DNA of 43,619 bases from Acidimicrobiaceae bacterium (GTDB lineage Bacteria; Actinomycetota; Acidimicrobiia; Acidimicrobiales; Aldehydirespiratoraceae): assembly GCA_018699415.1 (NCBI GenBank), contig JABIQM010000305.1, positions 1 through 43,619 on the forward strand, read 5' to 3'. The position numbers and the translations under genes are program-made. A model generated the notes under the pieces. It saw nothing but the letters and a program-made list of their open reading frames with translations. It made no database searches and had not been told where the DNA came from. Below are positions 14,964 through 23,389 of this stretch, piece after piece (position 1 is the stretch's first letter; every line of letters starts with the position of its first letter).

Positions 14964-15830
14964 TCAGGGCAAGCGGGCCTGTCTGTCTTTGACGACCACA
15001 AGTCCGTCGCCTTGCAGCCCTGCAAGTATCAGCTCCGCTCGATCGGCATCAGTCTGCATCGTCGCAGCGATCTCCGACAGTGCGAGCGGAGAGGCGCGCA
15101 GCACATCGACAAGGCGACCACGTAGCTGACGGTCACTTCCCTCGAAGCGCGTCTGTGGGACAGAAACGGCTGCTGAACCTTGTGCCGGGTCGTCACCCTC
15201 CCCTACCCATGCGCAAAGGTCAACTACGGGGCAGGCATCACACATCGGGGATCGCTTCGTACAAACGAGCGCTCCGAGTTCCATGATCGACTGATTCCAG
15301 AGCCATGGCTGATCCTCGGGTGCGGCCTCATCAGCGAATTGCTGCACCTCTCGGGCGCTGAGTTTTCGTCCGTGGATCCGAGCATAGAAGCGGCCAATGT
15401 TGGTGTCGACGACCGCTGCAGAGAGTTCGAATGCGAACGCCCGCACGGCTCGAGCCGTGTAGGGACCGACCCCGGGCAAAGCGAGCAGATCCTTGAGCCC
15501 CGAGGGAACCGCTCCAGCGTGATCGGAGACGATCTGAGTGGCCGCTCGGTGAAGCATCACCGGTCGCCGGTTGTAGCCGAGACCAGCCCACACCGTCACT
15601 ACGTCACCGACGGTCGACGCCGCGCACGTGGCTGGATCCGGAAATTCATTCAGCACTACCGGAAGGCGCTCCACAACGCGACTCACCTGGGTCTGCTGCA
15701 ACATCGTCTCGGAGACGAGAATCGTCCATGGGTCTCTCGTTCGGCGCCATGGGAGATCGCGAAGGTTTGACGTACCCCACGAAAGCACCTGCTTTCGCAG
15801 GTGAGAAGGGTTGTCGACGGCCACTATCAC
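14964..15830 (-). CDS. mutY: A/G-specific adenine DNA glycosylase MutY
   Basis: 288 residues. MLQQTQ near residue 43, the helix-hairpin-helix LPGVGPYTARAV with the following catalytic Asp in AAVVDTNI, and the [4Fe-4S] motif C-x6-C-x2-C-x5-C (CTKRSPMCDACPVVDLC) identify MutY. It removes adenine mispaired with 8-oxoguanine. The C-terminal MutT-like domain seen in E. coli MutY is absent or much reduced, as in many actinobacteria. Its [4Fe-4S] cluster is a likely client of the SUF system in this window. It is convergent with the UGSC gene, 11 bases apart. Confidence 0.94.
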   Translation of the reverse strand: MIVAVDNPSHLRKQVLSWGTSNLRDLPWRRTRDPWTILVSETMLQQTQVSRVVERLPVVLNEFPDPATCAASTVGDVVTVWAGLGYNRRPVMLHRAATQIVSDHAGAVPSGLKDLLALPGVGPYTARAVRAFAFELSAAVVDTNIGRFYARIHGRKLSAREVQQFADEAAPEDQPWLWNQSIMELGALVCTKRSPMCDACPVVDLCAWVGEGDDPAQGSAAVSVPQTRFEGSDRQLRGRLVDVLRASPLALSEIAATMQTDADRAELILAGLQGDGLVVVKDRQARLP

Positions 15831-15943
15831 TCCCCAACCGTAGGTGCCGAAATCTCGCTAGTCCTATCGGTCCATTTCGCCCACGATCAGGTCAGAGCCG
15901 TCGAGTGAGTTTGGAAGCCGACAACCACTCGGGCGGACTACTC

Positions 15944-15971
15944 AGATGACAGATGACAGATGACAGATGAC
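15944..15971. repeat. Four tandem copies of a 7-base unit
   Basis: AGATGAC occurs four times in perfect succession, in the 179-base divergent region between mutY and the acyl-CoA dehydrogenase gene. It lies 38 bases before the latter's ATG. It could alter promoter spacing if copy number varies. Confidence 0.85.
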
Positions 15972-16009
15972 ACAGCACCCACACCTGACGCCTCCTAGAG
16001 TAGTCGCCC

Positions 16010-17584
16010 ATGAATGACCTCACACTTGTTGACGCCGCCGCGGTCACCACCATCCTGCAGGGTGTTATCGACAGTGCTCTTGACTCACTCGTTGGTCTCG
16101 ATATCAACGACCACCAGGTTGTGGCCTACGACGTGGCCCACGCCGCTGCTGCGGTCGCCTCAGCCACCAACCTCCTTGCCTATGGGGCCTACGGCGACGC
16201 CGAAGCACAGCTGACGATTGCCTTCGTCGCCGACGTCGCCCATGACGTCAACATGCGCCTACTTGGCCGCGAAGCCGCATGGGGCTGCGAACTCGGCGCT
16301 CTGGACGGTGTGCGCGAGTTCATGTCCGCCGGGCGCGAGCCCGCGCTGCTCGCCTCACTGGTCACTGGTGCTCCCAACCATCTCGATGAAGACTTCGCAC
16401 TCGTCGCCGAAACGTTCCGCCGCTTCGCCGACGACCAAATCGTGCCGATCGCCGAACACATCCATCGCACCAACTCAGACATCCCCGAAGACCTCATCGG
16501 AGGCCTCGCCGAGCTTGGAGTCTTCGGTCTCTCCGCACCCGTTGAGTACGGTGGCTTCGCCGAGGGCGGTGCCAGCGACTACCTGGGCATGGTTGTCGCG
16601 ACCGAGGAACTCTCGCGTGGCTCACTGGGAATCGGCGGATCGCTGATCACCCGCCCGGAGATCCTCACGCGCGCACTAATCGCCGGCGGTACCGAAAGCC
16701 AGAAGACCGAGTGGCTGCCAAAGCTCGCAAGTGGAGAGATCATGGCCGCGGTCGCCGTCACTGAACCCGACTACGGCAGCGATGTCGCCGGTATTCGTGT
16801 CTCAGCCACCCGTGATGACCAGAACGGTTGGGTCATCAACGGCACCAAAACGTGGTGCACGTTCGCCGGCAGGGCCGATGTCCTCATGCTGTTGGCGCGC
16901 ACCACGCCGGGTTCAACCAATCACAAGGGCCTGAGCGTGTTCATCGTGTCGAAGCCCCGCAGCGACGGTCACGGCTTTGCTCACGAACAGCCCGACGGTG
17001 GCCGTATGGAGGGTCGGGCGATCGACACCATCGGCTATCGCGGCATGCATAGCTACGAAGTCAGCTTCGATGACTGGTGGGTCCCCGCCGATGCTCTGAT
17101 CGGCGAGGCCGACGGCGAAGGCCGAGGCTTCTACTTCCAGATGCAGGGGTTCGAGAACGGTCGACTACAGACCGCGGCACGCGCCGTCGGCGTCATGCAG
17201 GCCGCCTACGAATCAGCCGTGGCCTACGCCAACGACCGTGTGGTCTTCAACCAGCCCATCTCCCAGTACCAACTCACCCAGGCGAAGATCGGGCGGATGG
17301 CGATCGTCATTCAGGCCGCCCGCCAATATGCCCTCCACGTCGCCCACCTCATGGGTGACGGCAAGGGCACGCTTGAAGCATCGATGGTGAAGGCCTACGT
17401 CTGTCGTGCCGCTGAGTGGGTCACTCGCGAGTCGATGCAGATTCACGGCGGAATGGGTTACGCCGAGGAGTACCCGGTTTCGCGCTACTACGTGGATGCC
17501 CGCGTGCTCTCGATCTTTGAGGGCGCGGACGAGATCCTGTGCCTCAAGGTGATCATTCGTCGGCTGTTGGCAGACCGTTCCTGA
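16010..17584 (+). CDS. Acyl-CoA dehydrogenase with N-terminal extension, methylsuccinyl-CoA dehydrogenase-like
   Basis: 524 residues. Residues 1-125 form an extra helical domain (YDVAHAAAAVASATNLLAYG). The standard acyl-CoA dehydrogenase fold follows: AAVAVTEPDYGSD at about 245, WVINGTKTWCTFAG, QTAARAVGVMQAAYESA, IHGGMGYAEEYPVSRYY, and FEGADEIL, where the Glu aligns with the catalytic base. FAD-dependent alpha,beta-desaturation of an acyl-CoA is expected. An N-terminal extension of this kind is known from (2S)-methylsuccinyl-CoA dehydrogenase of the ethylmalonyl-CoA pathway, so that is the leading specific hypothesis, but no other pathway gene is in the window. The last 32 bases overlap the convergent CapA gene. 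Confidence 0.88.
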   Translation: MNDLTLVDAAAVTTILQGVIDSALDSLVGLDINDHQVVAYDVAHAAAAVASATNLLAYGAYGDAEAQLTIAFVADVAHDVNMRLLGREAAWGCELGALDGVREFMSAGREPALLASLVTGAPNHLDEDFALVAETFRRFADDQIVPIAEHIHRTNSDIPEDLIGGLAELGVFGLSAPVEYGGFAEGGASDYLGMVVATEELSRGSLGIGGSLITRPEILTRALIAGGTESQKTEWLPKLASGEIMAAVAVTEPDYGSDVAGIRVSATRDDQNGWVINGTKTWCTFAGRADVLMLLARTTPGSTNHKGLSVFIVSKPRSDGHGFAHEQPDGGRMEGRAIDTIGYRGMHSYEVSFDDWWVPADALIGEADGEGRGFYFQMQGFENGRLQTAARAVGVMQAAYESAVAYANDRVVFNQPISQYQLTQAKIGRMAIVIQAARQYALHVAHLMGDGKGTLEASMVKAYVCRAAEWVTRESMQIHGGMGYAEEYPVSRYYVDARVLSIFEGADEILCLKVIIRRLLADRS

Positions 17585-18812
17585 AGTCGCTCTCTGCCGT
17601 CAGCCCATCGAGTGGGCCGAGACGAGAACTCACCACATCCTCGGTGCGACCTTCCGAAGCCTCAAGAATGAGGGCGGTTTCGCTCGGTAGATCGTCACGG
17701 CCAGGCTCGGCGAGTCGGATGACATAACCGTTATGGCGATCGACCCAGGTCGACACATAGTGGACGCCAACGGCTTCGATCTTGCCGGTGTCAAGGTTTT
17801 CGAGAAGCCGGACTGTAACGATCATCCCGTCCTGCGATGCGGTAACGCAGCAGTTGCCTGACTGGTTCGACACGAAGTTGCCGAGGCCGAACACAACCCA
17901 CTCGTCACCGACTTTGTCAACAGGCTGCACGACATGGGCGTGATGGCCGACAATCAGGTCGACTTCCTCCGATGGCAGAATTTCAGCGAGGCGCTCGTTC
18001 TGCCACACAGTCGGCTCATGGCGGTATTCATTGCCCCAATGGAGGCTAACCACCACGAACTCGGCCCCAGCCGCCTTTGCGATCCCTGCCTCGGCGATGA
18101 TTTCCTCCGCATCGATCACATCAACCAGATACTTCCGGTCTGCGGGCATCACGAAGCCGTTGAGCCCATACGTGGCGGAGATGTGAGCGACGGTGATGCC
18201 GTTGACCTCATAGAGGACCGGGGCGAGATCCTCCTCCTCGCTCCGGGCCATCCCAGCGAATGGCATGCCCATCTCATCCATTGCGTCGAGCGTGCCAACC
18301 ACACCGCTCGCTGACTGGTCATAGGAATGGTTCGACGCGGTGGAGCAACCGTCGTAGCCCGCGTCGATGGCACCTTCGACGAGCGCTCGAGGGGCATTGA
18401 ACCTGGGATAGCCGCCGAGGTTGGAGTCGTTATAGGAAATCGGCGTCTCGAGGTGACAGATCGCTAGGTCCGCCAATGAGATAACCGGGCGGACCTCATC
18501 AAACATCGGACGGAAATCCCAGCCCTCGGCCCCCGCCTCCTTGGCCCAGGCCGCAGCCGCGTTTTGGACGCCGCTGTGAGGGAGTAGATCGCCGGTGAAT
18601 GCCATCGTGGCGGAGCGTGGTGGCGGGATGGTTGTCGTGGTTGTCGTGGTTGTCGTGGTTGTCGTGGTTGTCGTGGTTGTCTGCGCTACGGCGACAGCTT
18701 CGCCCTCGGTGCTAACCGGTTCCTCCGACTGATCGTCGGGCGGACGAGTGCCGAGATACATGCCTAAGCCGAACATCACGACGAAAAAGAAGGCAAATCT
18801 AACCCGTTTCAT
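17553..18812 (-). CDS. CapA-family (PGA_cap) metallophosphatase-like protein with poly-Thr linker
   Basis: 419 residues. A hydrophobic segment at 5-21 anchors the protein or acts as a signal. An acidic stretch and 17 consecutive Thr (45-61) form a linker, and the globular domain starts with MAFTGDLLPHSG. Conserved CapA/calcineurin-like motifs are GDLL with a metal-ligand Asp, SNHSYDQ, VVSLHWGNEY, VGHHAHVVQP and FGLGNFV. CapA-type proteins are linked to poly-gamma-glutamate capsule or to phosphoesterase activity outside the membrane; no other capsule gene is present. The start overlaps the eIF2B-like stop as ATGA. The 3' end overlaps the acyl-CoA dehydrogenase gene by 32 bases. Confidence 0.9.
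   Translation of the reverse strand: MKRVRFAFFFVVMFGLGMYLGTRPPDDQSEEPVSTEGEAVAVAQTTTTTTTTTTTTTTTTTIPPPRSATMAFTGDLLPHSGVQNAAAAWAKEAGAEGWDFRPMFDEVRPVISLADLAICHLETPISYNDSNLGGYPRFNAPRALVEGAIDAGYDGCSTASNHSYDQSASGVVGTLDAMDEMGMPFAGMARSEEEDLAPVLYEVNGITVAHISATYGLNGFVMPADRKYLVDVIDAEEIIAEAGIAKAAGAEFVVVSLHWGNEYRHEPTVWQNERLAEILPSEEVDLIVGHHAHVVQPVDKVGDEWVVFGLGNFVSNQSGNCCVTASQDGMIVTVRLLENLDTGKIEAVGVHYVSTWVDRHNGYVIRLAEPGRDDLPSETALILEASEGRTEDVVSSRLGPLDGLTAESDFRNGLPTADE
18631..18681. repeat. Nine-base tandem repeat encoding a 17-Thr tract
   Basis: GTTGTCGTG is repeated 5.7 times (51 bases), giving ACA/ACC/ACG threonine codons on the minus strand inside the CapA-like gene. Copy changes would keep the frame, since the unit is three codons, and would lengthen or shorten the extracytoplasmic linker. 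Confidence 0.92.
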
Positions 18813-19597
18813 CGGAACAGCTCTGGGGCAATCGGGCAGTCAACCCTGAGACGGGCCTCCGCTATCGGCTGGGGGCCGGAGGGTCCGACGACCTTATCGA
18901 TCAGTTCGAGCGGCACACGTTCGGCCTCATCGTCCCACGCTTGGTCACTGATCGAACGGTCAGCCATCGGTTCCCACATGCGAGAAGGCAGGCACCGACC
19001 AACTCCGGCAACAAGCCAAACCGGAACCCCAGAGTGATGTGCCACAGCGGCCGCTGCGAGCGAACCCGTGCGACAGAGGGCTCCGCCATCACTCAGGGCA
19101 TCGGTTTCGAGCAGGACAAGACCGGCCGCGGCCGCTGCGGAACCGACACCACCGGCAGGCACATCAGCGACCGAGTGATCATTGATCTCGAGCTGGTGGA
19201 CCAGGCCGTAGCCCTCGCCAATGGTGTCGGCGACGAGCACGTTGACATCACCGCGAGCACGGAGCGAACGACCGGCGATCTCAGGCGACCCGATGACCAG
19301 CACGACTGTGTCAGCCGCAAGCACATGGGCGAGTTCTCGGGCGGTTGTGTCGCTCTCGATCGCCTCGGCGGCATCCCAGGCTTCAGCCCTAGCGTCAGAG
19401 CCAGTGATCATTCGAGCCGAGAGCCAGACAAGCGGGCCCGACGATGGTCGTCGCTCGATCAATTGCCGACAGGCCATCACAAGCTCCACCGGATCGCGAG
19501 CTGTCGCGCTCAGAGCGACGGCAGCTTCACGAATGAGCGAGGCAGTGCCGACATCGCCAGCACGGGCCATATAGCGGAGTCGCTCGATCGGATGCAC
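18809..19597 (-). CDS. eIF2B alpha/beta/delta-like family protein
   Basis: 262 residues from the GTG at 19595-19597 (VHPIERLRYMARAGD); the longer ATG at 19624 is less typical. The N-terminal helical part (TASLIREAAVAL) and the C-terminal Rossmann-like half (DHSVADVPAGGVGSAAAAAGLVLLETDALSDGGALCRTGSLAAAAVAHHSGVPVWLV, read in parts) match the IF-2B family. That family also includes methylthioribose-1-phosphate and ribose-1,5-bisphosphate isomerases. The usual active-site Cys/Asp are not clearly placed, so whether it is an isomerase is uncertain. It is operonic with the CapA-like gene through an ATGA overlap, and divergent from the thioredoxin-fold gene at 19679. Confidence 0.75.
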   Translation of the reverse strand: MHPIERLRYMARAGDVGTASLIREAAVALSATARDPVELVMACRQLIERRPSSGPLVWLSARMITGSDARAEAWDAAEAIESDTTARELAHVLAADTVVLVIGSPEIAGRSLRARGDVNVLVADTIGEGYGLVHQLEINDHSVADVPAGGVGSAAAAAGLVLLETDALSDGGALCRTGSLAAAAVAHHSGVPVWLVAGVGRCLPSRMWEPMADRSISDQAWDDEAERVPLELIDKVVGPSGPQPIAEARLRVDCPIAPELFR

Positions 19598-19678
19598 ACA
19601 ACGGATCGTAGTAAGTGGACACAAGGATGCCTGCCCGATGCAACCCGACCCGCCTCTGCCGCGATAACTTGACCCTCC

Positions 19679-20152
19679 GTGGCAACCCTCGATTTCGAAC
19701 TGACGCCCCTCGACGGCGATTCTCGCCCTTTGCGCGAATGGCTAACGACCTTCCCGCTCGTGCCGGTCGTCCTCGACCCCTATACGCACGAGAGTGCCTG
19801 GATCCTTGATACGGCTCATCGGGTCCTCACCACCTACACGGATGCGGATTGTCGTCCCTGCTGGATCGTGACTGCCTCGGCCGACGCCGCCAAACAGTTC
19901 CTCGGCCCCTACGCCGACGAGTTCCTTACCTTCGCCGATCCCTACGGGGCCGCGGTGAAGGGCTTTGGCATCGAATCTGCGCCGGCGTTCGCTCTCGTTC
20001 GCCAAGACGGAAACGTCGTGGCGAAAGCTGAAGGTTGGGATCCCGAGACTTGGCGTGGAGTGGCGACAGCCATCGACGCTATGACGCAGTGGATTCGCCC
20101 ACAGCTGCCCGCCGAAGGCGATCCGGCTCCCTTCTCAGGAACTGCGCTCTAG
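19679..20152 (+). CDS. Thioredoxin-fold protein with an atypical Cys-x-x-Cys
   Basis: 157 residues from GTG 19679. Mid-protein [13 protein letters not shown] holds C-R-P-C at about 58-61, followed by [39 protein letters not shown]. The AP before FALV resembles the cis-Pro strand of thioredoxins, and the GWDPETW ending parallels GWSRAQW in the thioredoxin domain of the UGSC-partner protein at 12968. The CxxC appears later in the chain than in ordinary thioredoxins, because an N-terminal extension precedes it. A role as a dedicated redox protein is likely but the partner is unknown. It lies upstream of fumarase on the same strand. Confidence 0.75.
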   Translation: MATLDFELTPLDGDSRPLREWLTTFPLVPVVLDPYTHESAWILDTAHRVLTTYTDADCRPCWIVTASADAAKQFLGPYADEFLTFADPYGAAVKGFGIESAPAFALVRQDGNVVAKAEGWDPETWRGVATAIDAMTQWIRPQLPAEGDPAPFSGTAL

Positions 20153-20181
20153 ATTCAACTTGGATGACGCAAGCTAGCGTG

Positions 20182-21825
20182 ATGAGCATGCCCGAGTTTG
20201 CGTACTCCGATCTGCTCCCCGTCGGCGCTGACCCCACGGAATATCGGCTTCTCACCGCCGAAGGGGTCTCCACGGTCGAGGTCGACGGCCACACGCTTCT
20301 CAAGGTCGAGCCGGAGGCGATCCAGCTTCTGACCCGCGAGGCCATGCGAGATATCTCGCACTATCTGCGAACTGAACACCTTGAGCAGTTGGCGTTGATT
20401 CTCGAAGATCCGGAGGCATCACCAAACGACGTGTTCGTCGCCACCGAACTCCTACGCAACGCCAACATCGCAGCCGCCGGTGTCCTGCCCATGTGCCAAG
20501 ACACTGGCACGGCCATTGTGATGGGGAAGAAGGGCGATCAGGTCGTCACGTTCGCCGACGATGCCGAATGGATCAGCCGCGGCGTGTACGACACCTTCAC
20601 CGAAACCAATCTCCGCTACTCACAGCTGGCACCCGTTTCAATGTTCGAAGAGAAGAACACTGGCAACAACCTCCCCGCTCAGATCGAGCTCTACACGAAG
20701 CCGGGCCAGAGCTATGAATTCTTGTTCATGGCCAAGGGTGGCGGATCGGCTAACAAGTCGTTCCTGTTCCAGAAGACCAAGGCGCTCCTTAACGAGGAGT
20801 CGATGATCGACTTCCTCGACGAATCTCTGCGGGCGATCGGCACGGCCGCATGTCCGCCGTATCACCTTGCTCTCGTGGTGGGCGGCACGTCGGCTGAGTT
20901 CAACCTGAAGACAGCCAAGCTCGCTTCAGCTCACTACCTCGACGGGTTGCCCACGTCCGGCGATGCGGCCACCGGTCACGGCTATCGCGATCTCGATTGG
21001 GAGCAGCGGGTACTCGAACAGACCCGCAAATTCGGCATCGGTGCTCAGTTCGGCGGCAAGTACTTCTGCCACGACATCCGAGTGATCCGTCTCCCCCGCC
21101 ACGGCGCCTCCGTCCCCGTTGGCTTGGCAGTGTCGTGTTCCGCTGACCGCCAGGCGCGCGCCAAGATCACTGCCGAAGGCGTGTTCCTGGAGCAGCTAGA
21201 GACCGACCCCGCTCGCTTCCTTCCCGAAGCAACCGATGACGATCTCTCCACCGAAACGGTGGCCGTTGACCTCGACCAGCCGATGGATGCCATCCGCAAC
21301 CAGCTCAGCCAGTACCCGGTCAAGACCCGGCTTTCGCTCACTGGCACACTCGTGGTTGGGCGTGATATCGCCCACGCCAAGATCAAAGAACGTCTCGACG
21401 CCGGCGAACCGATGCCGCAGTACCTGCGTGATCACGCCATCTACTATGCGGGTCCTGCGAAGACTCCGAAGGGTTACGCATCTGGCTCGTTTGGTCCGAC
21501 AACGGCCGGCCGCATGGACTCCTATGTCGAACAGTTCCAGGCCGCCGGCGGTTCCATGGTGATGCTCGCCAAGGGCAACCGATCCCGTTGGGTCACTGAA
21601 GCGTGTGCCGCCCACGGCGGCTTCTACCTCGGTTCGATCGGCGGCCCCGCCGCCCGTCTCGCCAAGGACTCGATCCGTCACGTCGAAGTCATCGAGTTCC
21701 CCGAACTCGGAATGGAAGCCATCTGGAAGATCGAGGTCAAAGACTTCCCCGCCTTCATCATCGTCGATGACAAAGGCAACGACTTCTACGCCGAAGTCAC
21801 CACCCCTGTGAAGCTCCGCAGCTGA
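20182..21825 (+). CDS. Class I fumarate hydratase ([4Fe-4S], iron-dependent)
   Basis: 547 residues from ATG 20182 ([13 protein letters not shown]). The frame runs back to 20035, and ATGs at 20164 and 20188 are alternatives. The single-chain class I fumarase is recognised by [58 protein letters not shown] and [12 protein letters not shown]. The three Cys in these segments are the cluster ligands. It interconverts fumarate and malate in the TCA cycle. Class I enzymes are oxygen-sensitive and depend on SUF/ISC assembly, in keeping with the split suf genes in this window. A hairpin follows the stop codon. Confidence 0.95.
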   Translation: MSMPEFAYSDLLPVGADPTEYRLLTAEGVSTVEVDGHTLLKVEPEAIQLLTREAMRDISHYLRTEHLEQLALILEDPEASPNDVFVATELLRNANIAAAGVLPMCQDTGTAIVMGKKGDQVVTFADDAEWISRGVYDTFTETNLRYSQLAPVSMFEEKNTGNNLPAQIELYTKPGQSYEFLFMAKGGGSANKSFLFQKTKALLNEESMIDFLDESLRAIGTAACPPYHLALVVGGTSAEFNLKTAKLASAHYLDGLPTSGDAATGHGYRDLDWEQRVLEQTRKFGIGAQFGGKYFCHDIRVIRLPRHGASVPVGLAVSCSADRQARAKITAEGVFLEQLETDPARFLPEATDDDLSTETVAVDLDQPMDAIRNQLSQYPVKTRLSLTGTLVVGRDIAHAKIKERLDAGEPMPQYLRDHAIYYAGPAKTPKGYASGSFGPTTAGRMDSYVEQFQAAGGSMVMLAKGNRSRWVTEACAAHGGFYLGSIGGPAARLAKDSIRHVEVIEFPELGMEAIWKIEVKDFPAFIIVDDKGNDFYAEVTTPVKLRS

Positions 21826-21845
21826 AAGGTCCGGCAGCGGACTTT
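21825..21845 (+). terminator. Terminator hairpin after fumarase
   Basis: AAAG(G)TCCG pairs with CGGACTTT around GCAG, giving eight pairs with one bulge, directly after the stop codon and followed by TTTCTCTCC. A short T-containing run follows, as expected for an intrinsic terminator. Confidence 0.65.
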
Positions 21846-21892
21846 CTCTCCTATGAGCGCAGAACCGTTTCGGGCCTTTGCCCCCTACGGGC

Positions 21893-22675
21893 TCAGTTCT
21901 CTACCGGTGGATGCCAGCGAAGGCGGTGATCCGCCGTGAACATGGCCCTCGTCAGGCCCAGTGCCATCACTGAGGTGGTCGTTGCCACCGACCCGAGCAC
22001 CAAATACATGACGCCAATCTGAATACGCACGGCCTCTACAGGATCAACTCCAGCCAAGATCAGACCAGTCATCGCCCCCGGCAAGAACACGATGCCAACG
22101 GCTTTCGTCGATTCAATCTGTGGGACAAGCGCCGTACGTAGAGCCTCACGGAGGTGCGGGGCGAACGCTTCGTTGGACGGCAGCCCCAAGGCGAGCCGGG
22201 CTTCGATTAGGTCCCGCTGGTCTCGAGCTTCAGCAACGATGCGGCGTGCCGCAACCACCGTGCCGGTCATGGCGTTACCGACCATCATTCCACCAAGCGG
22301 CACCATGGTCTGACCCCTGGGCTCAAACACCCCGAGGCCAAACAGGACGCCAAGGGTGACGACCGCCGCCGCGGTGAACGAGACAAGCGCTAAGAGTCGA
22401 GCCTGAGGTACTTCGCGAGCACGCCGGCCGACGGTCCACGAGGCGAACACGACCATGGACACAAGCCAGAGCCATGTCCAAATCAGCGGGGAGTCGTCCT
22501 CCACGACGAGGCCGAGGGCGACACCGACAATGAGCAACTGCACCAGCGCTCGGGCCGCAGCGACGACTATTTCGCGGGCAATACCAAGGCGCCAGACGAG
22601 CGACAGCACAAGTGTGACACCGACGAGAATGCCCGACACCGCGAGGCCGACAAGGCCGATGTCGGTATCAGTCAT
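21893..22675 (-). CDS. fetB: ABC transporter permease, FetB/YbbM (UPF0014) family
   Basis: 260 residues from ATG 22673-22675 (MTDTDIGLVG); the frame also has an ATG at 22708. It has about seven hydrophobic segments, the UPF0014 segment PLGGMMVGNAMTGTVVAARR, LGLPSNEAFAPHLREALRTALVPQIESTKAVGIVFLPGAMTGLILAG, and a polar tail. In E. coli FetAB is proposed to export iron and protect against peroxide stress. The gene is downstream of its ATPase, with an 8-base overlap. Iron export next to an Fe-S-rich gene set fits iron balance, but substrate specificity cannot be read from the sequence. Confidence 0.88.
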   Translation of the reverse strand: MTDTDIGLVGLAVSGILVGVTLVLSLVWRLGIAREIVVAAARALVQLLIVGVALGLVVEDDSPLIWTWLWLVSMVVFASWTVGRRAREVPQARLLALVSFTAAAVVTLGVLFGLGVFEPRGQTMVPLGGMMVGNAMTGTVVAARRIVAEARDQRDLIEARLALGLPSNEAFAPHLREALRTALVPQIESTKAVGIVFLPGAMTGLILAGVDPVEAVRIQIGVMYLVLGSVATTTSVMALGLTRAMFTADHRLRWHPPVEN

Positions 22676-23330
22676 CGAGTCCACGGCTGCTGATTCGCCC
22701 ACCGTCAAGTGCGATCACGCGGCTGGCGAGGCGCTCGGTCTGCTCGGCGTCGTGCGACACCCAAACCCAGCCGACTCGATGCCGCCCGGTGGGGTCTGCC
22801 AACCGCTGAACCGAGGCCTCGATGATCGCGGTGGCGTCGGGGTCCAACGAGGAGGTGGGCTCGTCAGCGAGGACCACTATAGGGTTCGTGGCGAGGGTGC
22901 GGGCGAGGCAAACCCGTTGACGCTCCCCGCCCGAGAGTTCAAGGGCGTTGCGATTCAAGAAGCCGGCGTCGAGTGCGACAGTGTCGAGTAGTTCGACGAC
23001 AGCGTCGTCGTCCATGGCCGGGGCGGCGAGCCGAAGATTGTCGGCGACGGTACCCGGAACCGCTGTCGGTTTCTGAAACACCATGCCGACCTGGCGTCGA
23101 TGAGCGAGCACGTCAAGCTCGTCAAGGTCGCTGCCCTGCCATCGCACCGATCCCTGATCGGGTACGTCAAGCCGGTTGAGTAGACGTAGCAGGGTCGACT
23201 TCCCGGCACCGGATGGGCCGGCAAGAACGGTGATCCCGGACGCCGAAATGTCTACGCTCACATTGTCGAGACGACGCTGGTCGGACGCACCCACCGACAC
23301 TCCTCGTAACTCGAATCTGCGCTCGGTCAT
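22668..23330 (-). CDS. fetA: ABC transporter ATP-binding protein, FetA-like
   Basis: 220 residues. Walker A GPSGAGKST at about 38-46, Q-loop VFQKPTAVPGTV, signature LSGGERQR, Walker B VVLADEPTSSLD, and switch His in VWVSHDAEQ. Its size and the adjacent UPF0014 permease identify the pair as FetAB-like. It probably forms a dimer powering the permease. The ATG is 59 bases from the start of the divergent luciferase-like gene, so the two share a promoter region. Confidence 0.9.
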   Translation of the reverse strand: MTERRFELRGVSVGASDQRRLDNVSVDISASGITVLAGPSGAGKSTLLRLLNRLDVPDQGSVRWQGSDLDELDVLAHRRQVGMVFQKPTAVPGTVADNLRLAAPAMDDDAVVELLDTVALDAGFLNRNALELSGGERQRVCLARTLATNPIVVLADEPTSSLDPDATAIIEASVQRLADPTGRHRVGWVWVSHDAEQTERLASRVIALDGGRISSRGLDD

Positions 23331-23389
23331 CGTCGCAACTCTGCCCTATGGGTGGTTCTGTGAAAACCTCACAAGATGAAAGGTTGGAC

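Noticed and set aside
15944-15971. CRISPR array
   Set aside because: The units are 7 bases and contiguous without spacers; the same holds for the other tandem repeats in the window.
20035-20181. Earlier start for fumarase
   Set aside because: The extension overlaps the thioredoxin-fold gene and is Arg/Ser-rich. Class I fumarases begin near [11 protein letters not shown].
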